From Methylobacterium brachythecii (GTDB taxonomy: Bacteria; Pseudomonadota; Alphaproteobacteria; Rhizobiales; Beijerinckiaceae): a DNA stretch of 64,000 nt. Positions 29,600-39,219 of the stretch are shown here, piece by piece (the first letter of the stretch is position 1; each line of letters begins with the position of its first letter). The stretch is taken from the NCBI RefSeq assembly GCF_014196345.1, contig NZ_JACIDN010000001.1, positions 124,001 through 188,000 of the forward strand, written 5' to 3'. The notes below the pieces were generated by a model. The model saw nothing but the letters and a program-made list of their open reading frames with translations. It was not told the DNA's origin and searched no databases. Position numbers and translations under genes: made by a program.

Positions 29600-29628
29600 C
29601 GTGTTTCGACCGAGGCGGTCGAAACACG
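29600..29628. repeat. 13-bp perfect stem-loop, related to the element at 60052
   Basis: CGTGTTTCGACCG (29600-29612) and CGGTCGAAACACG (29616-29628) form a perfect stem with a 3-nt loop. It lies between the convergent small gene and the MarR gene and could end both transcripts. Flanking bases (TGAAT to the left, GTGATC to the right) match the layout of the palindrome at 60052-60100, suggesting a diverged copy of one repeat family. Confidence 0.6.
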
Positions 29629-29698
29629 ACGTGATCGACATTAGTCCCGTGCAGTGTCGGCCAGCGGAGCTGGAGGGCGCAAGGCGCTCTCCAAAGAA

Positions 29699-30376
29699 TC
29701 AGACCGGACGTGCTACCGCATCCGATGCGACGGGGCCGATCAGCGTCTCGGCTTCGTGGTCGTGGTCGTCCTCCGGATCACCATCGGTTTCCGGATCGGC
29801 CTCGTGGCCACTTACGCCTGCGGCTTCCGCGAGATTGCCGGCGGCCTTGCGCAGGAGCTTCCGAAGCCGGCGCTTTTCCTTGCCTTCGAAATCATCGAGT
29901 AGCTCGGCTTCGACCTCGTCCCAGATCTTCTCGATAGCCGCCGCCTTGGCGAGGCCGGTCTCGGTGAGGCGCACACGCACGATCCGACCGTCGCCAGCCT
30001 CGGCACGGCGCTCGACGAAGCCAAGGGCAGCCAGGCGAGAGATGGTCTTCGAGGCGGTGGGCGGGCGCACGCGCAGCGTCGCGGCAAGGTCGCCCATGGT
30101 CATCGAGCCGGCCACGGCCAGCGCCTGGACCACCTGTTCCTGACCGGCGAAGAGATCGAGCGCGGCGAGCCGGTCGCCGACTCGAGCGCGGTGGAGGCGC
30201 GCGGCCTGGACGAGCGCCCATCCGACGCTCTTGGCAGCCGGCGGCCTCATCGGTTTGGCTGACTTGCCGTCCTTGCCCAAAGCGCGTTTGCCCGTCTGTC
30301 CGGTATCGCCGCCATGCACCTGAGCATGCGCGATCGTCACCAATGCGTCCGCCGGCTCCAATTGCCTCGCCGACAT
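29699..30376 (-). CDS. MarR-family transcriptional regulator with acidic tail
   Basis: 225 aa. The winged helix-turn-helix spans roughly residues 75-150: FAGQEQVVQALAVAGSMTMGDLAATLRVRPPTASKTISRLAALGFVERR followed by a wing with DGRIVRVRLT. The N-terminal 60 residues are basic and unlike most MarR proteins, and the C-terminus is strongly acidic (DPETDGDPEDDHDHEAE). Ligand and targets are unknown; no divergent efflux gene is adjacent. The start at 30376 follows GAGGAGC; an upstream ATG at 30415 is possible. Confidence 0.8.
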   Translation of the reverse strand: MSARQLEPADALVTIAHAQVHGGDTGQTGKRALGKDGKSAKPMRPPAAKSVGWALVQAARLHRARVGDRLAALDLFAGQEQVVQALAVAGSMTMGDLAATLRVRPPTASKTISRLAALGFVERRAEAGDGRIVRVRLTETGLAKAAAIEKIWDEVEAELLDDFEGKEKRRLRKLLRKAAGNLAEAAGVSGHEADPETDGDPEDDHDHEAETLIGPVASDAVARPV

Positions 30377-30642
30377 GACCGAATGCTCCTCGAACCGATG
30401 GACGAGCGAACGCATTCGCCTCTCAGCGCTGCTCGATTCGGGAGCATCTGCCAGCCTAACCGTGACGGTGAGATGACGTAAAGCTTATTCGGCTTTGTTT
30501 TGTTGTTCGTCGCGTAGATTACCGTCTTCTTGTTGCAGAGACGACCGCCACGATTGCGCGCATGCATCCCGCAACACCGGTTCGACGGAGCGACGACTCG
30601 GGTTTTGCTTCTTTCGCATCCGCGATGACGAAATAGAATCGT

Positions 30643-31032
30643 TCAGCAGGTCGGCATCAGGCTCTTGAGTCGGGCCAGAATGTCTTCGCCGGCACAGGGT
30701 CGGGCGATGAACTGGGCTCCCTCCGGCATCCGGTCCGGGTCGGGGGCGGCGCGCCCCGAGACGATCAGGATCGGCAGTTCAGGCCGGGACTGAGAGACCG
30801 AGTTGGCGAGTTCGAAGCCGTTGGTGCGGCCCGAGAGTTCGACGTCGGTGACGAGGCCGCAAATGTCGGGCCGGGCTTGGAGGATACTGAGGGCGCGTTC
30901 GGCGGAGGCGCATTGCACGGTGTCGTAGCCGCCATCCTCAAGGACGTCGCCGAGATCCATGATGGTCAGCGCCTCGTCCTCCACCAGGAGGATCACGGGG
31001 CGGTCGTCTGCCGGAATCGTGTCGCTCGCCAC
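30643..31032 (-). CDS. Receiver-only response regulator
   Basis: 129 aa consisting of a single REC domain. The acidic pocket is E18/D19, the phosphoacceptor is D63 (CGLVTDVELSG) and the switch Ser is S92 (LIVSGR). The normally invariant Lys before the cis-Pro is Arg (R111-P112, IARP). There is no output domain and no adjacent histidine kinase, so it would act as a phosphate relay or sink, or by protein contact, as in the many single-domain regulators of Methylobacterium. Confidence 0.88.
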   Translation of the reverse strand: MASDTIPADDRPVILLVEDEALTIMDLGDVLEDGGYDTVQCASAERALSILQARPDICGLVTDVELSGRTNGFELANSVSQSRPELPILIVSGRAAPDPDRMPEGAQFIARPCAGEDILARLKSLMPTC

Positions 31033-31176
31033 GCTGTCACTCCTGAGCTGATTCGAGACCCGTCAGGCGGCTTTGCGCCGCTCGTTGCTCGAAGGAAGGC
31101 TAGTGCTGGATTCGTGATCAGCCAACGAGGAACGAAAGCCGTGGTTGCAATGCGGCAGTGATGTCGCAGGAGGAGG

Positions 31177-32430
31177 CTAGACCGAGAGCCCGCTCACGAT
31201 GCCGCGAACTGCCTCGATCAACCGGTCGAGATCGTCCTTGGCGATGGTCAGGGCGGGAGTCAGGTAGACGATGTTACCGAACGGGCGCACCCAAACGCCG
31301 TGCTCGACAAAGGCCGCCTTCAGCGCGGCGAGATCAGGATTGCCTCGGAGCTGAACCGCTCCGATCGCGCCGAGAATGCGCACATCCGCCACAGCCTTTG
31401 CCGCTCGCAGTGGCTCCAGGCCCGCGGTGAGCTGTTCCCGGATCGCCTCAGCTTGAGCGAGACGCGGCTCGGTCTCGAACAGGTCGAGGCTGGCATTGGC
31501 AGCGGCGCAGGCGAGTGGGTTCGCCATGAAGGTCGGGCCGTGCATCAGCGCTTGCGCTGGATCGTCGGACCAGAAGGCGGAGAAGATCTCGGACGTGGCG
31601 ACCGTGGCGGCGAGGGCCATGGTGCCGCCGGTGAGCGCTTTCGACAGGCAGAGGATGTCGGGCACCACGCCGGCCTGCTCGCAGGCAAAGAGTGTTCCCG
31701 TGCGGCCGAACCCGGTAAAGATCTCGTCCACGATCAGGGGCAAACCGTGGCGCCGGCTGAGCCGGGCGATGGTGGCTAGGGTCTCGGGCGGATGCATCAA
31801 CATGCCGCCGGCGCCCTGAACCAGCGGCTCGACGATCACCGCCGCGAGCTCGTGCCGATGCGATGCCATGGTCGCGTCGAGTGCCGCTTCCCATTCGGCA
31901 TTCTTCGGCAGTTCGCAGAAGATCTGCGCCGGAACGTAGGCACCGAAGCGGTGGTGCATGCCCTCGTCGGGATCGCAGGCCGACATCGCGCCCATCGTGT
32001 CGCCATGATAGCCGCCGCGAAAGGCGAGAACGCGGGTTCGGCCCTGCACGCCGCGGTTCAGCCAGAACTGCACCGCCATCTTCAAGGCGACCTCGACCGC
32101 CACCGAGCCGGAATCGGTGAAGAAGACGTGGTTCAGATCGCCCGGCAGAAGGACGGCGAGCCGGGCGGCCAAACGTTCGGCTGGTGTATGGGTCAAGCCG
32201 CCGAACATGACGTGCGGCATGCGTGCGAGCTGGTCGCCGACCGCCTCGCGAATATGCGGGTGATTGTAGCCGTGAACCGCCGTCCACCAGGAGGCGATTC
32301 CGTCGATCAGCTCACGCCTGTCGGCTAAGATGATTCGGCTGCCGGACGTCGCCACCGCTTCCAACGGAGGCGCGGCGAGCTTCATCTGCGTGTAGGGCCG
32401 CCAGAGGTGATCGCTGCGCCGCTCGCTCAT
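31177..32430 (-). CDS. bioA: Adenosylmethionine-8-amino-7-oxononanoate aminotransferase
   Basis: A 417-aa class III PLP aminotransferase that makes 7,8-diaminopelargonate from KAPA using S-adenosylmethionine, the antepenultimate step of biotin synthesis. The BioA-specific LWRPYTQM motif lies at the N-terminus, GYHGDTMGAMS in the middle, and the Schiff-base lysine near 263 in CLSKALTGG, with DEIFTGFGRTG just before. The start ATG at 32430 has no strong ribosome-binding site; a TTG at 32466 is the alternative. No other bio gene lies in the window. Confidence 0.92.
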   Translation of the reverse strand: MSERRSDHLWRPYTQMKLAAPPLEAVATSGSRIILADRRELIDGIASWWTAVHGYNHPHIREAVGDQLARMPHVMFGGLTHTPAERLAARLAVLLPGDLNHVFFTDSGSVAVEVALKMAVQFWLNRGVQGRTRVLAFRGGYHGDTMGAMSACDPDEGMHHRFGAYVPAQIFCELPKNAEWEAALDATMASHRHELAAVIVEPLVQGAGGMLMHPPETLATIARLSRRHGLPLIVDEIFTGFGRTGTLFACEQAGVVPDILCLSKALTGGTMALAATVATSEIFSAFWSDDPAQALMHGPTFMANPLACAAANASLDLFETEPRLAQAEAIREQLTAGLEPLRAAKAVADVRILGAIGAVQLRGNPDLAALKAAFVEHGVWVRPFGNIVYLTPALTIAKDDLDRLIEAVRGIVSGLSV

Positions 32431-32484
32431 GGCGACGGGATGCGAGGCGATGGCGACCTGGGTCAAGCCTGGATCAGGCGAAAC

Positions 32485-32889
32485 TCAGCGGCGCGGCTCC
32501 AGCGGGCGGCCGCTGCGGCGCTCGACGATCACGGTGGGGCGGGTCCGGCGCTCGACTACGACGGGGCGCGGCGCGCGGCTCGGCGAGCCGGGGCTCATCA
32601 CCCGCTCCGGCATCCGGTCGAAGCCGCGATCGGGCATGCGCTCGATGCTGCGCTCACGCGGACGCTCTTGCCGCTCCTTAGCAGCGGCGATCACCTGGGG
32701 ACGCACCTCGTCGAGGGGCAGGCCGATCAGGCCGGCCGCGATCTCGACCTGCTGCTCAAGGTCGTCGGCGAGATCCTGCGCGGCGGCGATCGCCTCGACA
32801 ATCGTCGGCGGCTCCTTGCGCACCCGGATCGGGGGGAGTTCGGCGAAGGACTTCGGGGTCTTCTTCACGGCACGACTCGCATTGGTCAT
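32485..32889 (-). CDS. Unknown protein with helical core and Arg-rich tail
   Basis: 134 aa. Residues 12-80 are a soluble helical segment (PKSFAELPPIRVRKEPPTIV, then EQQVEIAAGLIGLPLDEVRPQVIAAA), followed by a proline/arginine low-complexity tail (RAPRPVVVERRTRPTVIVERR). No signal peptide or membrane segment. It precedes bioA by 54 nt on the same strand. The codon pattern fits the window, which supports a real gene against the opposite-strand frame over the same DNA, but the family is not one I can name. Confidence 0.55.
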   Translation of the reverse strand: MTNASRAVKKTPKSFAELPPIRVRKEPPTIVEAIAAAQDLADDLEQQVEIAAGLIGLPLDEVRPQVIAAAKERQERPRERSIERMPDRGFDRMPERVMSPGSPSRAPRPVVVERRTRPTVIVERRSGRPLEPRR

Positions 32890-33085
32890 GGCCTGAGACT
32901 AAGCGCTTCCCCGAGCCTTGTGCACTGCATCAAACGAGGAAAGAGCTATCCGCCGGACGCATACGGCCATGCTGCTGCCGGCGCGGTCAGATTGATCCCG
33001 TCCTGCGGCTCAGCGCCAGCACATAAGGCGGGCAGATGACACGCGTACTGCGAGTTGTCTGCGTCAAAGTGCCGCAGGCTGGAAG

Positions 33086-33835
33086 CTACTCGTCGGCGAG
33101 GCGGGCCATCAGCTCGGTCGATAGGGCGAAGTTCACGAAAACCCGCTGCACGTCGTCCTGATCCTCGATGACCTCCACGAGGCGGATCAGCTTCTCACCG
33201 GTCTCGTCGTCGACGTCGACGGTGTTCTGGGCCTTCCAGATCAGCGAGGTGCGACGCGGATCGCCGAAGCGAGCCTCCAGCGCCTTCGAGACCTCGCCAT
33301 AGGCGGTCTGCTCGCAGAAGATCTCGTGGCCCTCGTCCGAGGAACGTACGTCGTCGGCACCGGCCTCGATCGCGGCTTCCAGCACGGCATCGGCATCCCC
33401 GACCTCGGGGGCGAATTCGATCAGCCCGACATGGTCGAACATGAAGGCGACCGCGCCGGTCTCGGCGAGGCTGCCGCCGGACTTGGTGAAGGCCGAGCGT
33501 ACGTCGGAGGCGGTGCGGTTGCGGTTGTCGGTCTGCGCCTCGACGATCAGCGCAGCGCCGCCTGGGCCGTAGCCCTCGTAACGGATGTCCTCGTAGTTCT
33601 CGCCGTCGCCGCCAGCCGCCTTCTTGATGGCGCGCTCGATGTTGTCCTTGGGCACGTTCTCGGCACGGGCCGCCAGGATCGCCGCACGCAGGCGCGGGTT
33701 CATGGCCGGGTCGGGCATGCCGAGCTTGGCCGCCACGGTGATCTCTCGGGCGAGCTTGCCGAACATCTTCGAGCGGACCGCGTCGACGCGGCCCTTGCGG
33801 TGCATGATGTTCTTGAACTGGGAATGCCCGGCCAT
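33086..33835 (-). CDS. YebC/PmpR-family DNA-binding protein
   Basis: 249 aa. The family start [19 protein letters not shown] and the stretch [17 protein letters not shown] are diagnostic, as is [23 protein letters not shown]. Recent work links YebC-type proteins to relief of ribosome stalling, others to transcription control; the two views are not settled by sequence. The ATG at 33835, after GAAGG, matches the conserved N-terminus, so the longer upstream frame is rejected. It stands alone, 132 nt after the acetyltransferase-like gene. Confidence 0.93.
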   Translation of the reverse strand: MAGHSQFKNIMHRKGRVDAVRSKMFGKLAREITVAAKLGMPDPAMNPRLRAAILAARAENVPKDNIERAIKKAAGGDGENYEDIRYEGYGPGGAALIVEAQTDNRNRTASDVRSAFTKSGGSLAETGAVAFMFDHVGLIEFAPEVGDADAVLEAAIEAGADDVRSSDEGHEIFCEQTAYGEVSKALEARFGDPRRTSLIWKAQNTVDVDDETGEKLIRLVEVIEDQDDVQRVFVNFALSTELMARLADE

Positions 33836-33967
33836 GGCGCGACCTTCTTCGTCTTCGTCGATCGGCGGAGGCCTCCCTGGGATCGGGATCCTCGACACCG
33901 CGCGTGTGGGAATGGGGCAGCCTTATAGGGCGGGCTCGCGCGCACTGGCAACGCGGATGGCGTCAGC

Positions 33968-35140
33968 TCAACCGCGCTTCAGCAACCGCTTGGCTTCGGC
34001 GCGCGCCTTGTGCTCGAGCCGAGCCAGCGCCACGCGACGCTCAAGCGACAATCTCGCCTCCCCGCCCGGCGGCACCGCGATGATCTCGGCGACCGTCTCG
34101 CGCTCGCGGTAGAGACTCTCCAGGGCGGAGCCGGCCAACGTCGCCGAATCGAGTCTGTTGGCGAAGGCCGTTTCGTGAAAAGCCCGCACGATCTCGGCCT
34201 CCAGCACAAGGCCGGGCGCCAGGGCACGCTCGCGCTCGTCGTAGGCCGTCTTCAGCAGACTCACAGTTCCACCGGACACGAGGGCGAGGCTGACGGCGAG
34301 AGGGCGTCCGTCGAGCGTCAGGCTGTCGGCTCGGATGCCGACCGGTCCCGGCTGATCGGCGAACAAGGCGCGTGCGAGGGCAAGGGTGTTGGGCCGAGAG
34401 GCGAGTGCCGTGCCGGCTTCGCCCTTCCAACCGGACAGTTCCAGGGCGAGGAAATCCTCCAGCGCAGCGGCCAGTGCCTCGCCTTCCGTCGCCGTCACGA
34501 GATCGAGCTGGCCCGCTTCGGCGATACGGCGCTGACGGCGGCGCAGATCCTTCAGCCGGCTCTTGTGCGGATGATCTTTTAAAAAGGCGTCGTGGGTCGC
34601 GCGACGGTCGAGCACGGGACGCTCGAATCCATCAACGGTGCTTGTGACCCAGCCGGCTTCCCGCATGGTGTCCAACAGTCCGCTTCCGGCCGGACCCGAA
34701 ACCGTCAGCAAGGGCCAGCGCCAGGCACGGCCGCGCGACGCCTCGGCCAGGCCGTCGACGAAAGTTGCCAGGGTATCGCGGAAGCCGTCCGCCGCCACGA
34801 GCGGTGCGCTCGACGGCATAAAGGGCGAGAGCACGGGCTGCGCCACCAGACTGCCGAAGCCGGTGATGTCGAGGCCCGTGCGGAAGGGAAGCAATGCGTT
34901 GATCCGACTACCGTCGCGCACGGTGACGAAAGACAGGTCGTCGCGCATCAGGCCAGCGCGCAGATGCGCCTGAATGACATGGCGACTGAAATACGGGTGC
35001 GGTTCGAGCGCACGCGAGACGAGATCGTCCCAAGCTGCCGGCTCGGCGCCGAGGGCCGCCGCATCGACCACCTGGACCGATAGCCGGCTTTGTTTGACGC
35101 TCTGGATCACGCTCGACCGGCGGCGAAGACGTGCGATCAC
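33968..35140 (-). CDS. GNAT-fold (CelD/BcsL-like) acetyltransferase-like protein
   Basis: A 390-aa protein of the family often called cellulose-biosynthesis acetyltransferase. The N-terminal half has the pattern EPHPYFSRHVIQAHL and LLPFRTGLDITGFG; the C-terminal half is a GNAT-like fold with DFLALELSGWKGEAGTAL and the family KTAYDERERALAPGLVL stretch. The GTG start at 35140 overlaps the stop of the flippase gene (GTGA), so the two proteins are made together. A role in modifying a surface polysaccharide is inferred from this coupling. Confidence 0.82.
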   Translation of the reverse strand: MIARLRRRSSVIQSVKQSRLSVQVVDAAALGAEPAAWDDLVSRALEPHPYFSRHVIQAHLRAGLMRDDLSFVTVRDGSRINALLPFRTGLDITGFGSLVAQPVLSPFMPSSAPLVAADGFRDTLATFVDGLAEASRGRAWRWPLLTVSGPAGSGLLDTMREAGWVTSTVDGFERPVLDRRATHDAFLKDHPHKSRLKDLRRRQRRIAEAGQLDLVTATEGEALAAALEDFLALELSGWKGEAGTALASRPNTLALARALFADQPGPVGIRADSLTLDGRPLAVSLALVSGGTVSLLKTAYDERERALAPGLVLEAEIVRAFHETAFANRLDSATLAGSALESLYRERETVAEIIAVPPGGEARLSLERRVALARLEHKARAEAKRLLKRG

Positions 35141-36501
35141 CGGCGGGTCCTGTGCATGAAGAAGTCGGAAAAAGCCGGCGTTGCGATACCGTGGATGGCA
35201 CGGGCGCCGAGCGCCATCGCGGCAGCGCGTAGGATCGTCATGGCTGCCATGGCCAAAGCCGCGCCGATCAGGCCGAGCCAGGGCACCAGGACAAAACAGA
35301 GGCCCGCACCGATGGCGAGCATCGCTACGGTGATGCCGGCACAGAGCCGTTCGCCACCGAGCATGGTCAGCAGGTCCTCGCCCGGACCAAACAGGCTCGC
35401 ACCAACGCTGCCAATGACGAGCACGGTGAGGACAGGAAGGCTCTCGCGGAATTCGGGACCGAACAGGCCGAGCAGCAGCGGGGCCATGATCACGGTGCCG
35501 GCGCCGACGAGCGCCGTCGCGCCGAGGACCCAGCGGGCCTGATCGCGCACCAGAGCATTCAACCCCGCGAGATCACCACGCGCCTTCGCCGCGGTGAAAC
35601 GCTGCGCGGTGGCGGCGGAGGCCGCGTAATGCACGAAGACCACGAATTGCTGGATGCGCGTGGCGGCAAAGTAGAGACCGACGGAGGCGGGCGAAGTCAG
35701 GAAGCCGAGCAGCACCACGTCGACGAAGCCGAAGGCCGCGGTAGCGAGGTCGCCCGCGGCGATCGGCAGGCAGGCCGTCAGCCATTCCCGCCAATGATAG
35801 CGCCGGCTTCCGGTGAGAGCGGGCGGGCCGAGGCGCTTGAGCAGCAGGGCCGCTTGGACGATCACGGCGATCGCCGTGGCAAAGAGTGTGCAAGACACCG
35901 CGACGGAGGCCTTGGCCGGTGCGCCGAGCAGAACCGCGAGAATCATCGCGGCCATGATCAGGCCCTGGCGCAGCAGGTAGGGCGGCGCGATGGCGAGCAC
36001 GGCCCAGTTCCGGCTGCGGGCGACGCCTTCGAGATAATCCTGGAATGCGAAGAGCGGCAGGACGAGCGCGCCGAGCACGATCGGCGCGCCGTAGGGACTG
36101 GCGAGCAGACTGCCCTCGGCCTTCAGCATCAGGAGCCCGACCAGGGACAGGATGAGGCCTCCGGCCATACTGGCGGCCGCTCCGCCAGCCAGGAAACCGC
36201 GTACCTCGGCATGACGCCCGAGCGCTTCGTCCGCCGGCATGAAGCGGCAGGCGCCCTGCGATAGGCCGAGCGTCGCCGAATGGCCGAGGATCGCGATCCA
36301 GACCCAAACGGCCGCGAAGATTCCGTATTCCGCCCCGCCCATCATGCGGGCCATCAGGACTTGGGCGATATAAGCGAAGCCGGCAGCCGCGATTCGCACT
36401 GCGAAGACGCTCGCGGCGGAGAAACCCGCGCCCGAGCGCACGGCCTTGAGCCGCCCGAGGGCAGCTCCGAAGGCTGCATCGACGGTGAGACCCGCTGCCA
36501 T
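35137..36501 (-). CDS. Oligosaccharide flippase-like membrane protein (Wzx/MATE fold)
   Basis: A 454-aa protein with about 12-14 hydrophobic helices. The N-terminal segment RIAAAGFAYIAQVLMARMMGGAEYGIFA is the hallmark of polysaccharide biosynthesis flippases, which move lipid-linked oligosaccharide across the inner membrane. No glycosyltransferase cluster is adjacent; only the coupled acetyltransferase-like gene follows. It may serve an exopolysaccharide made elsewhere in the genome. It is divergent from the GST gene with 160 bp between. Confidence 0.85.
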   Translation of the reverse strand: MAAGLTVDAAFGAALGRLKAVRSGAGFSAASVFAVRIAAAGFAYIAQVLMARMMGGAEYGIFAAVWVWIAILGHSATLGLSQGACRFMPADEALGRHAEVRGFLAGGAAASMAGGLILSLVGLLMLKAEGSLLASPYGAPIVLGALVLPLFAFQDYLEGVARSRNWAVLAIAPPYLLRQGLIMAAMILAVLLGAPAKASVAVSCTLFATAIAVIVQAALLLKRLGPPALTGSRRYHWREWLTACLPIAAGDLATAAFGFVDVVLLGFLTSPASVGLYFAATRIQQFVVFVHYAASAATAQRFTAAKARGDLAGLNALVRDQARWVLGATALVGAGTVIMAPLLLGLFGPEFRESLPVLTVLVIGSVGASLFGPGEDLLTMLGGERLCAGITVAMLAIGAGLCFVLVPWLGLIGAALAMAAMTILRAAAMALGARAIHGIATPAFSDFFMHRTRR

Positions 36502-36661
36502 GACGGCCCTCCGCGAGACGGCGTGCGCCGGCGCACACGCACCATCAAGCGTTCTAGCGGCGGCAGCGTTTCGAGGCGGTTAAGCCGGTTGCCGAGTCGG
36601 GGGCGGAAGAGCATGTGAGCCGCCGAGTGGGCCGCAAATCAGTTTTTTCCCGGAGCATCCG

Positions 36662-37369
36662 ATGATCGACCTGCATTACTGGCCCACCCCGAACGGTCAC
36701 AAAGTGACGCTGTTCCTGGAGGAGACAGGCCTGCCCTACCGGATCCAACCGGTGAACATCGGCAAGGGCGCCCAGTTCGAGCCCGACTTCCTCAAGATCG
36801 CCCCGAACAACCGCATGCCGGCCATCGTCGATCACGAGCCGGTCGATGCCGGCGCCCCGATTTCGCTCTTCGAATCCGGCGCGATCCTGCTCTATCTCGC
36901 GGAGAAGACGAAGAAATTCATTCCGGAGGACATCCGCGGCCGGGCCGAGGTGCTGCAATGGCTGTTCTGGCAGATGGGCGGCCTCGGGCCGATGGCCGGC
37001 CAGAACCACCATTTTTCGCAATATGCGCCAGAGAAGATCCCCTACGCGGTGAATCGGTACGTGAACGAGACCAACCGCCTCTATGGCGTGCTCGACCGTC
37101 GCCTCGCCGACCGTGAATTCGTGGCGGGTGCCGCGTACTCCATCGCCGACATGGCGGCCTATCCCTGGATCGTGCCGTGGGAGAAGCAGGCACAGAAGCT
37201 CGACGACCACCCGCATCTGAAGCGCTGGTTCGAGGCGATCGCCGAGCGTCCGGCGACCAAGGCCGCCTATGCTCGCGCGCCCGAGGTCAACCCGGATTTC
37301 GGCAAGACCATGAGCGAAGATGCCAAGAAGGTGATGTTCGGCCAGACGGCGGGCAACACCAAGCGCTGA
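36662..37369 (+). CDS. Glutathione S-transferase, YghU/YfcG (Nu) type
   Basis: A 235-aa protein. The N-terminal thioredoxin-fold domain starts DLHYWPTPNGHKVTLFLEE, with the Thr-Pro-Asn that replaces the usual catalytic Tyr/Ser in Nu-class enzymes, and includes the glutathione-binding NRMPAIVD and LFESGAILLYLAEK. The C-terminal helical domain follows (QMGGLGPMAGQNHHF, YSIADMAAYPW). Nu-class members act as disulfide reductases on glutathione disulfide. A GGAGC ribosome-binding site precedes the start. Confidence 0.9.
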   Translation: MIDLHYWPTPNGHKVTLFLEETGLPYRIQPVNIGKGAQFEPDFLKIAPNNRMPAIVDHEPVDAGAPISLFESGAILLYLAEKTKKFIPEDIRGRAEVLQWLFWQMGGLGPMAGQNHHFSQYAPEKIPYAVNRYVNETNRLYGVLDRRLADREFVAGAAYSIADMAAYPWIVPWEKQAQKLDDHPHLKRWFEAIAERPATKAAYARAPEVNPDFGKTMSEDAKKVMFGQTAGNTKR

Positions 37370-37467
37370 GCGGCGTCGGCATAGCGGGGCATCGAGCCGC
37401 GAACGGTGACAGCAACGGGCGGCTTTTGTAGAGAAGCCGCCTGTCCGTCCCGTGCCGAAAGCCTCTG

Positions 37468-38322
37468 ATGTCCCACGACGATCTCGCCCAGACCATCGAA
37501 GCCGCCTGGGAAGACCGCGCGAGCGTCTCCACCACGACCACCGGCGCCGTGCGCGAGGCCGTGGACGAGGCGCTCAACCTGCTCGATTCCGGCAAGGAGC
37601 GCGTCGCCTACAAGACCGGCGATCAGCCGGGCGAGGGCTGGCAGGTGAACCAGTGGCTCAAGAAGGCCGTGCTGCTCTCCTTCCGCCTCAACGACATGAG
37701 CGCGATCGAGGGCGGCCCGAACGCCTCGCCCTGGTGGGACAAGGTGCCGTCGAAGTTCGAGGGCTGGACGGAGCGGGAATTCCGCGCCGGCGGCTTCCGG
37801 GCCGTGCCGGGCTGCTTCGTGCGCCGCGGCTCCTACATCGCGCCGGGTGCTGTGTTGATGCCGAGCTTCATCAATCTCGGCGCCCATGTCGGCGAGGGCA
37901 CCATGGTGGATACCTGGGTGACCATCGGCTCCTGCGCCCAGGTCGGGAAGAACTGCCACATCTCCGGCGGCGCCGGCATCGCGGGCGTGCTCGAGCCGCT
38001 GCAGGCCAACCCGGTCATCATCGAGGACAATTGCTTCGTCGGCGCTCGCGCCGAGGTGGCCGAGGGCGTGATCGTCGGGGAGGGCTCGGTGCTCTCGATG
38101 GGCGTCTATATCGGCGCCTCGACCCGCATCATCGACCGCAGCACCGGCGAGACCTTCTATGGCCGCGTGCCGCCCTACTCCGTGGTGGTCTCGGGCACGA
38201 TGCCCGGCAAGCCGCTGCCGGACGGCACGCCCGGCCCGGGCCTGTACTGTGCGGTGATCGTCAAGCGCGTCGATGCCAAGACGCGGGCCAAGACGGGCAT
38301 CAACGAGCTGCTGCGCACCTGA
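37468..38322 (+). CDS. dapD: Tetrahydrodipicolinate N-succinyltransferase
   Basis: Transfers succinyl from succinyl-CoA to tetrahydrodipicolinate in the lysine/meso-diaminopimelate pathway. The 284-aa product has the N-terminal helical domain and a left-handed beta-helix of hexapeptide repeats ([37 protein letters not shown]). The FINLGAHVG and [14 protein letters not shown] stretches are typical of proteobacterial DapD. No dapE or dapC is adjacent. It follows the GST gene by 98 bp and may have its own promoter. Confidence 0.95.
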   Translation: MSHDDLAQTIEAAWEDRASVSTTTTGAVREAVDEALNLLDSGKERVAYKTGDQPGEGWQVNQWLKKAVLLSFRLNDMSAIEGGPNASPWWDKVPSKFEGWTEREFRAGGFRAVPGCFVRRGSYIAPGAVLMPSFINLGAHVGEGTMVDTWVTIGSCAQVGKNCHISGGAGIAGVLEPLQANPVIIEDNCFVGARAEVAEGVIVGEGSVLSMGVYIGASTRIIDRSTGETFYGRVPPYSVVVSGTMPGKPLPDGTPGPGLYCAVIVKRVDAKTRAKTGINELLRT

Positions 38323-38346
38323 GGAACGGCATCCCGAGGCATCCGC

Positions 38347-39219
38347 TCAGCCGTTATAGAGCGGATGCAGGTGCCTCAGCTTGTCGGGATTCCGCATCAC
38401 GTAGATCGCGGTGATGCGGCCATCCTCGATGTCGAGCGCTGTGGTCTGCAACTCGCCATCGGCCTCGCGGGTGACGAAGCCTGACAGTCCGTTGATGGAT
38501 CCGGCATAGACGAGGTGTGACGGGTGCGCACCGAAATGGCGTGAGAGCGCCCCATGAAGCTTCATCACGTCCTCGATCCCGAACAGCACGCGGAGCGCCG
38601 CCGAGCGCTTCCCACCGCCATCCGAATGGAGGCTGACATCGGCGGCCAGCAGGCCACCGAGCGCCGCCATGTCGCCGCTGCGTGAGGCGGTGAAGAAGGC
38701 CTGAGCGATGGCGAGCCCACGCTCCTTCTCCACCTGAAAGCGAGGGCGGGCCTCGCGGATGTGAGTGCGGGCCCGTGCGGCGAGCTGCCGGCAGGCGGCC
38801 GGGTCGCGATCGATCGTCGTCGCCACTTCCTCGAAGGCTACGCCGAATACGTCGTGCAGGAGGAAGGCCGCGCGTTCGAGCGGGGAGAGCCGCTCCAGCG
38901 CCAGCATCAGCGGCAAGGTCACGTCCTCGTCCTCCGGCTCCTCGACGACCGGGTCGGGAAGCCAGGGGCCGATATAGGTTTCGTGCCGCCGCCGAGCCGA
39001 TCCGAGCTGGTCGAGGCAGAGCCGGGTCACGGTCCGGCGCAGGAACGCTTCCGGCTCGCGGATCGCGGCGTGATCGACCCCCATCCAGCGGATGAAGGCC
39101 TCCTGCACCACGTCCTCGGCATCTGCGACGGAGCCGAGCATTCGGTAGGCGACCCGGATCAGGCGAGGACGCAGCGGATCGAAGGAGAGCGCTGCATCCT
39201 CGCCCGTCATCTGCGCCAT
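38347..39219 (-). CDS. ECF41-family sigma factor with SnoaL-like C-terminal domain
   Basis: A 290-aa extracytoplasmic-function sigma factor. Region sigma2 is at about 13-75 (AYRMLGSVADAEDVVQEAFIRW) and sigma4 at 105-160. The C-terminal SnoaL-like extension replaces a cognate anti-sigma factor and carries the ECF41 marker motifs WLPDPVVE (86-93), DGGGK (200-204) and NPDKL (277-281). The start overlaps the stop of the AhpD-like gene (TAATG). Pairing with a carboxymuconolactone-decarboxylase-type gene is the classic ECF41 context, and the shared promoter carries the ECF41 recognition sequence. Confidence 0.93.
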   Translation of the reverse strand: MAQMTGEDAALSFDPLRPRLIRVAYRMLGSVADAEDVVQEAFIRWMGVDHAAIREPEAFLRRTVTRLCLDQLGSARRRHETYIGPWLPDPVVEEPEDEDVTLPLMLALERLSPLERAAFLLHDVFGVAFEEVATTIDRDPAACRQLAARARTHIREARPRFQVEKERGLAIAQAFFTASRSGDMAALGGLLAADVSLHSDGGGKRSAALRVLFGIEDVMKLHGALSRHFGAHPSHLVYAGSINGLSGFVTREADGELQTTALDIEDGRITAIYVMRNPDKLRHLHPLYNG

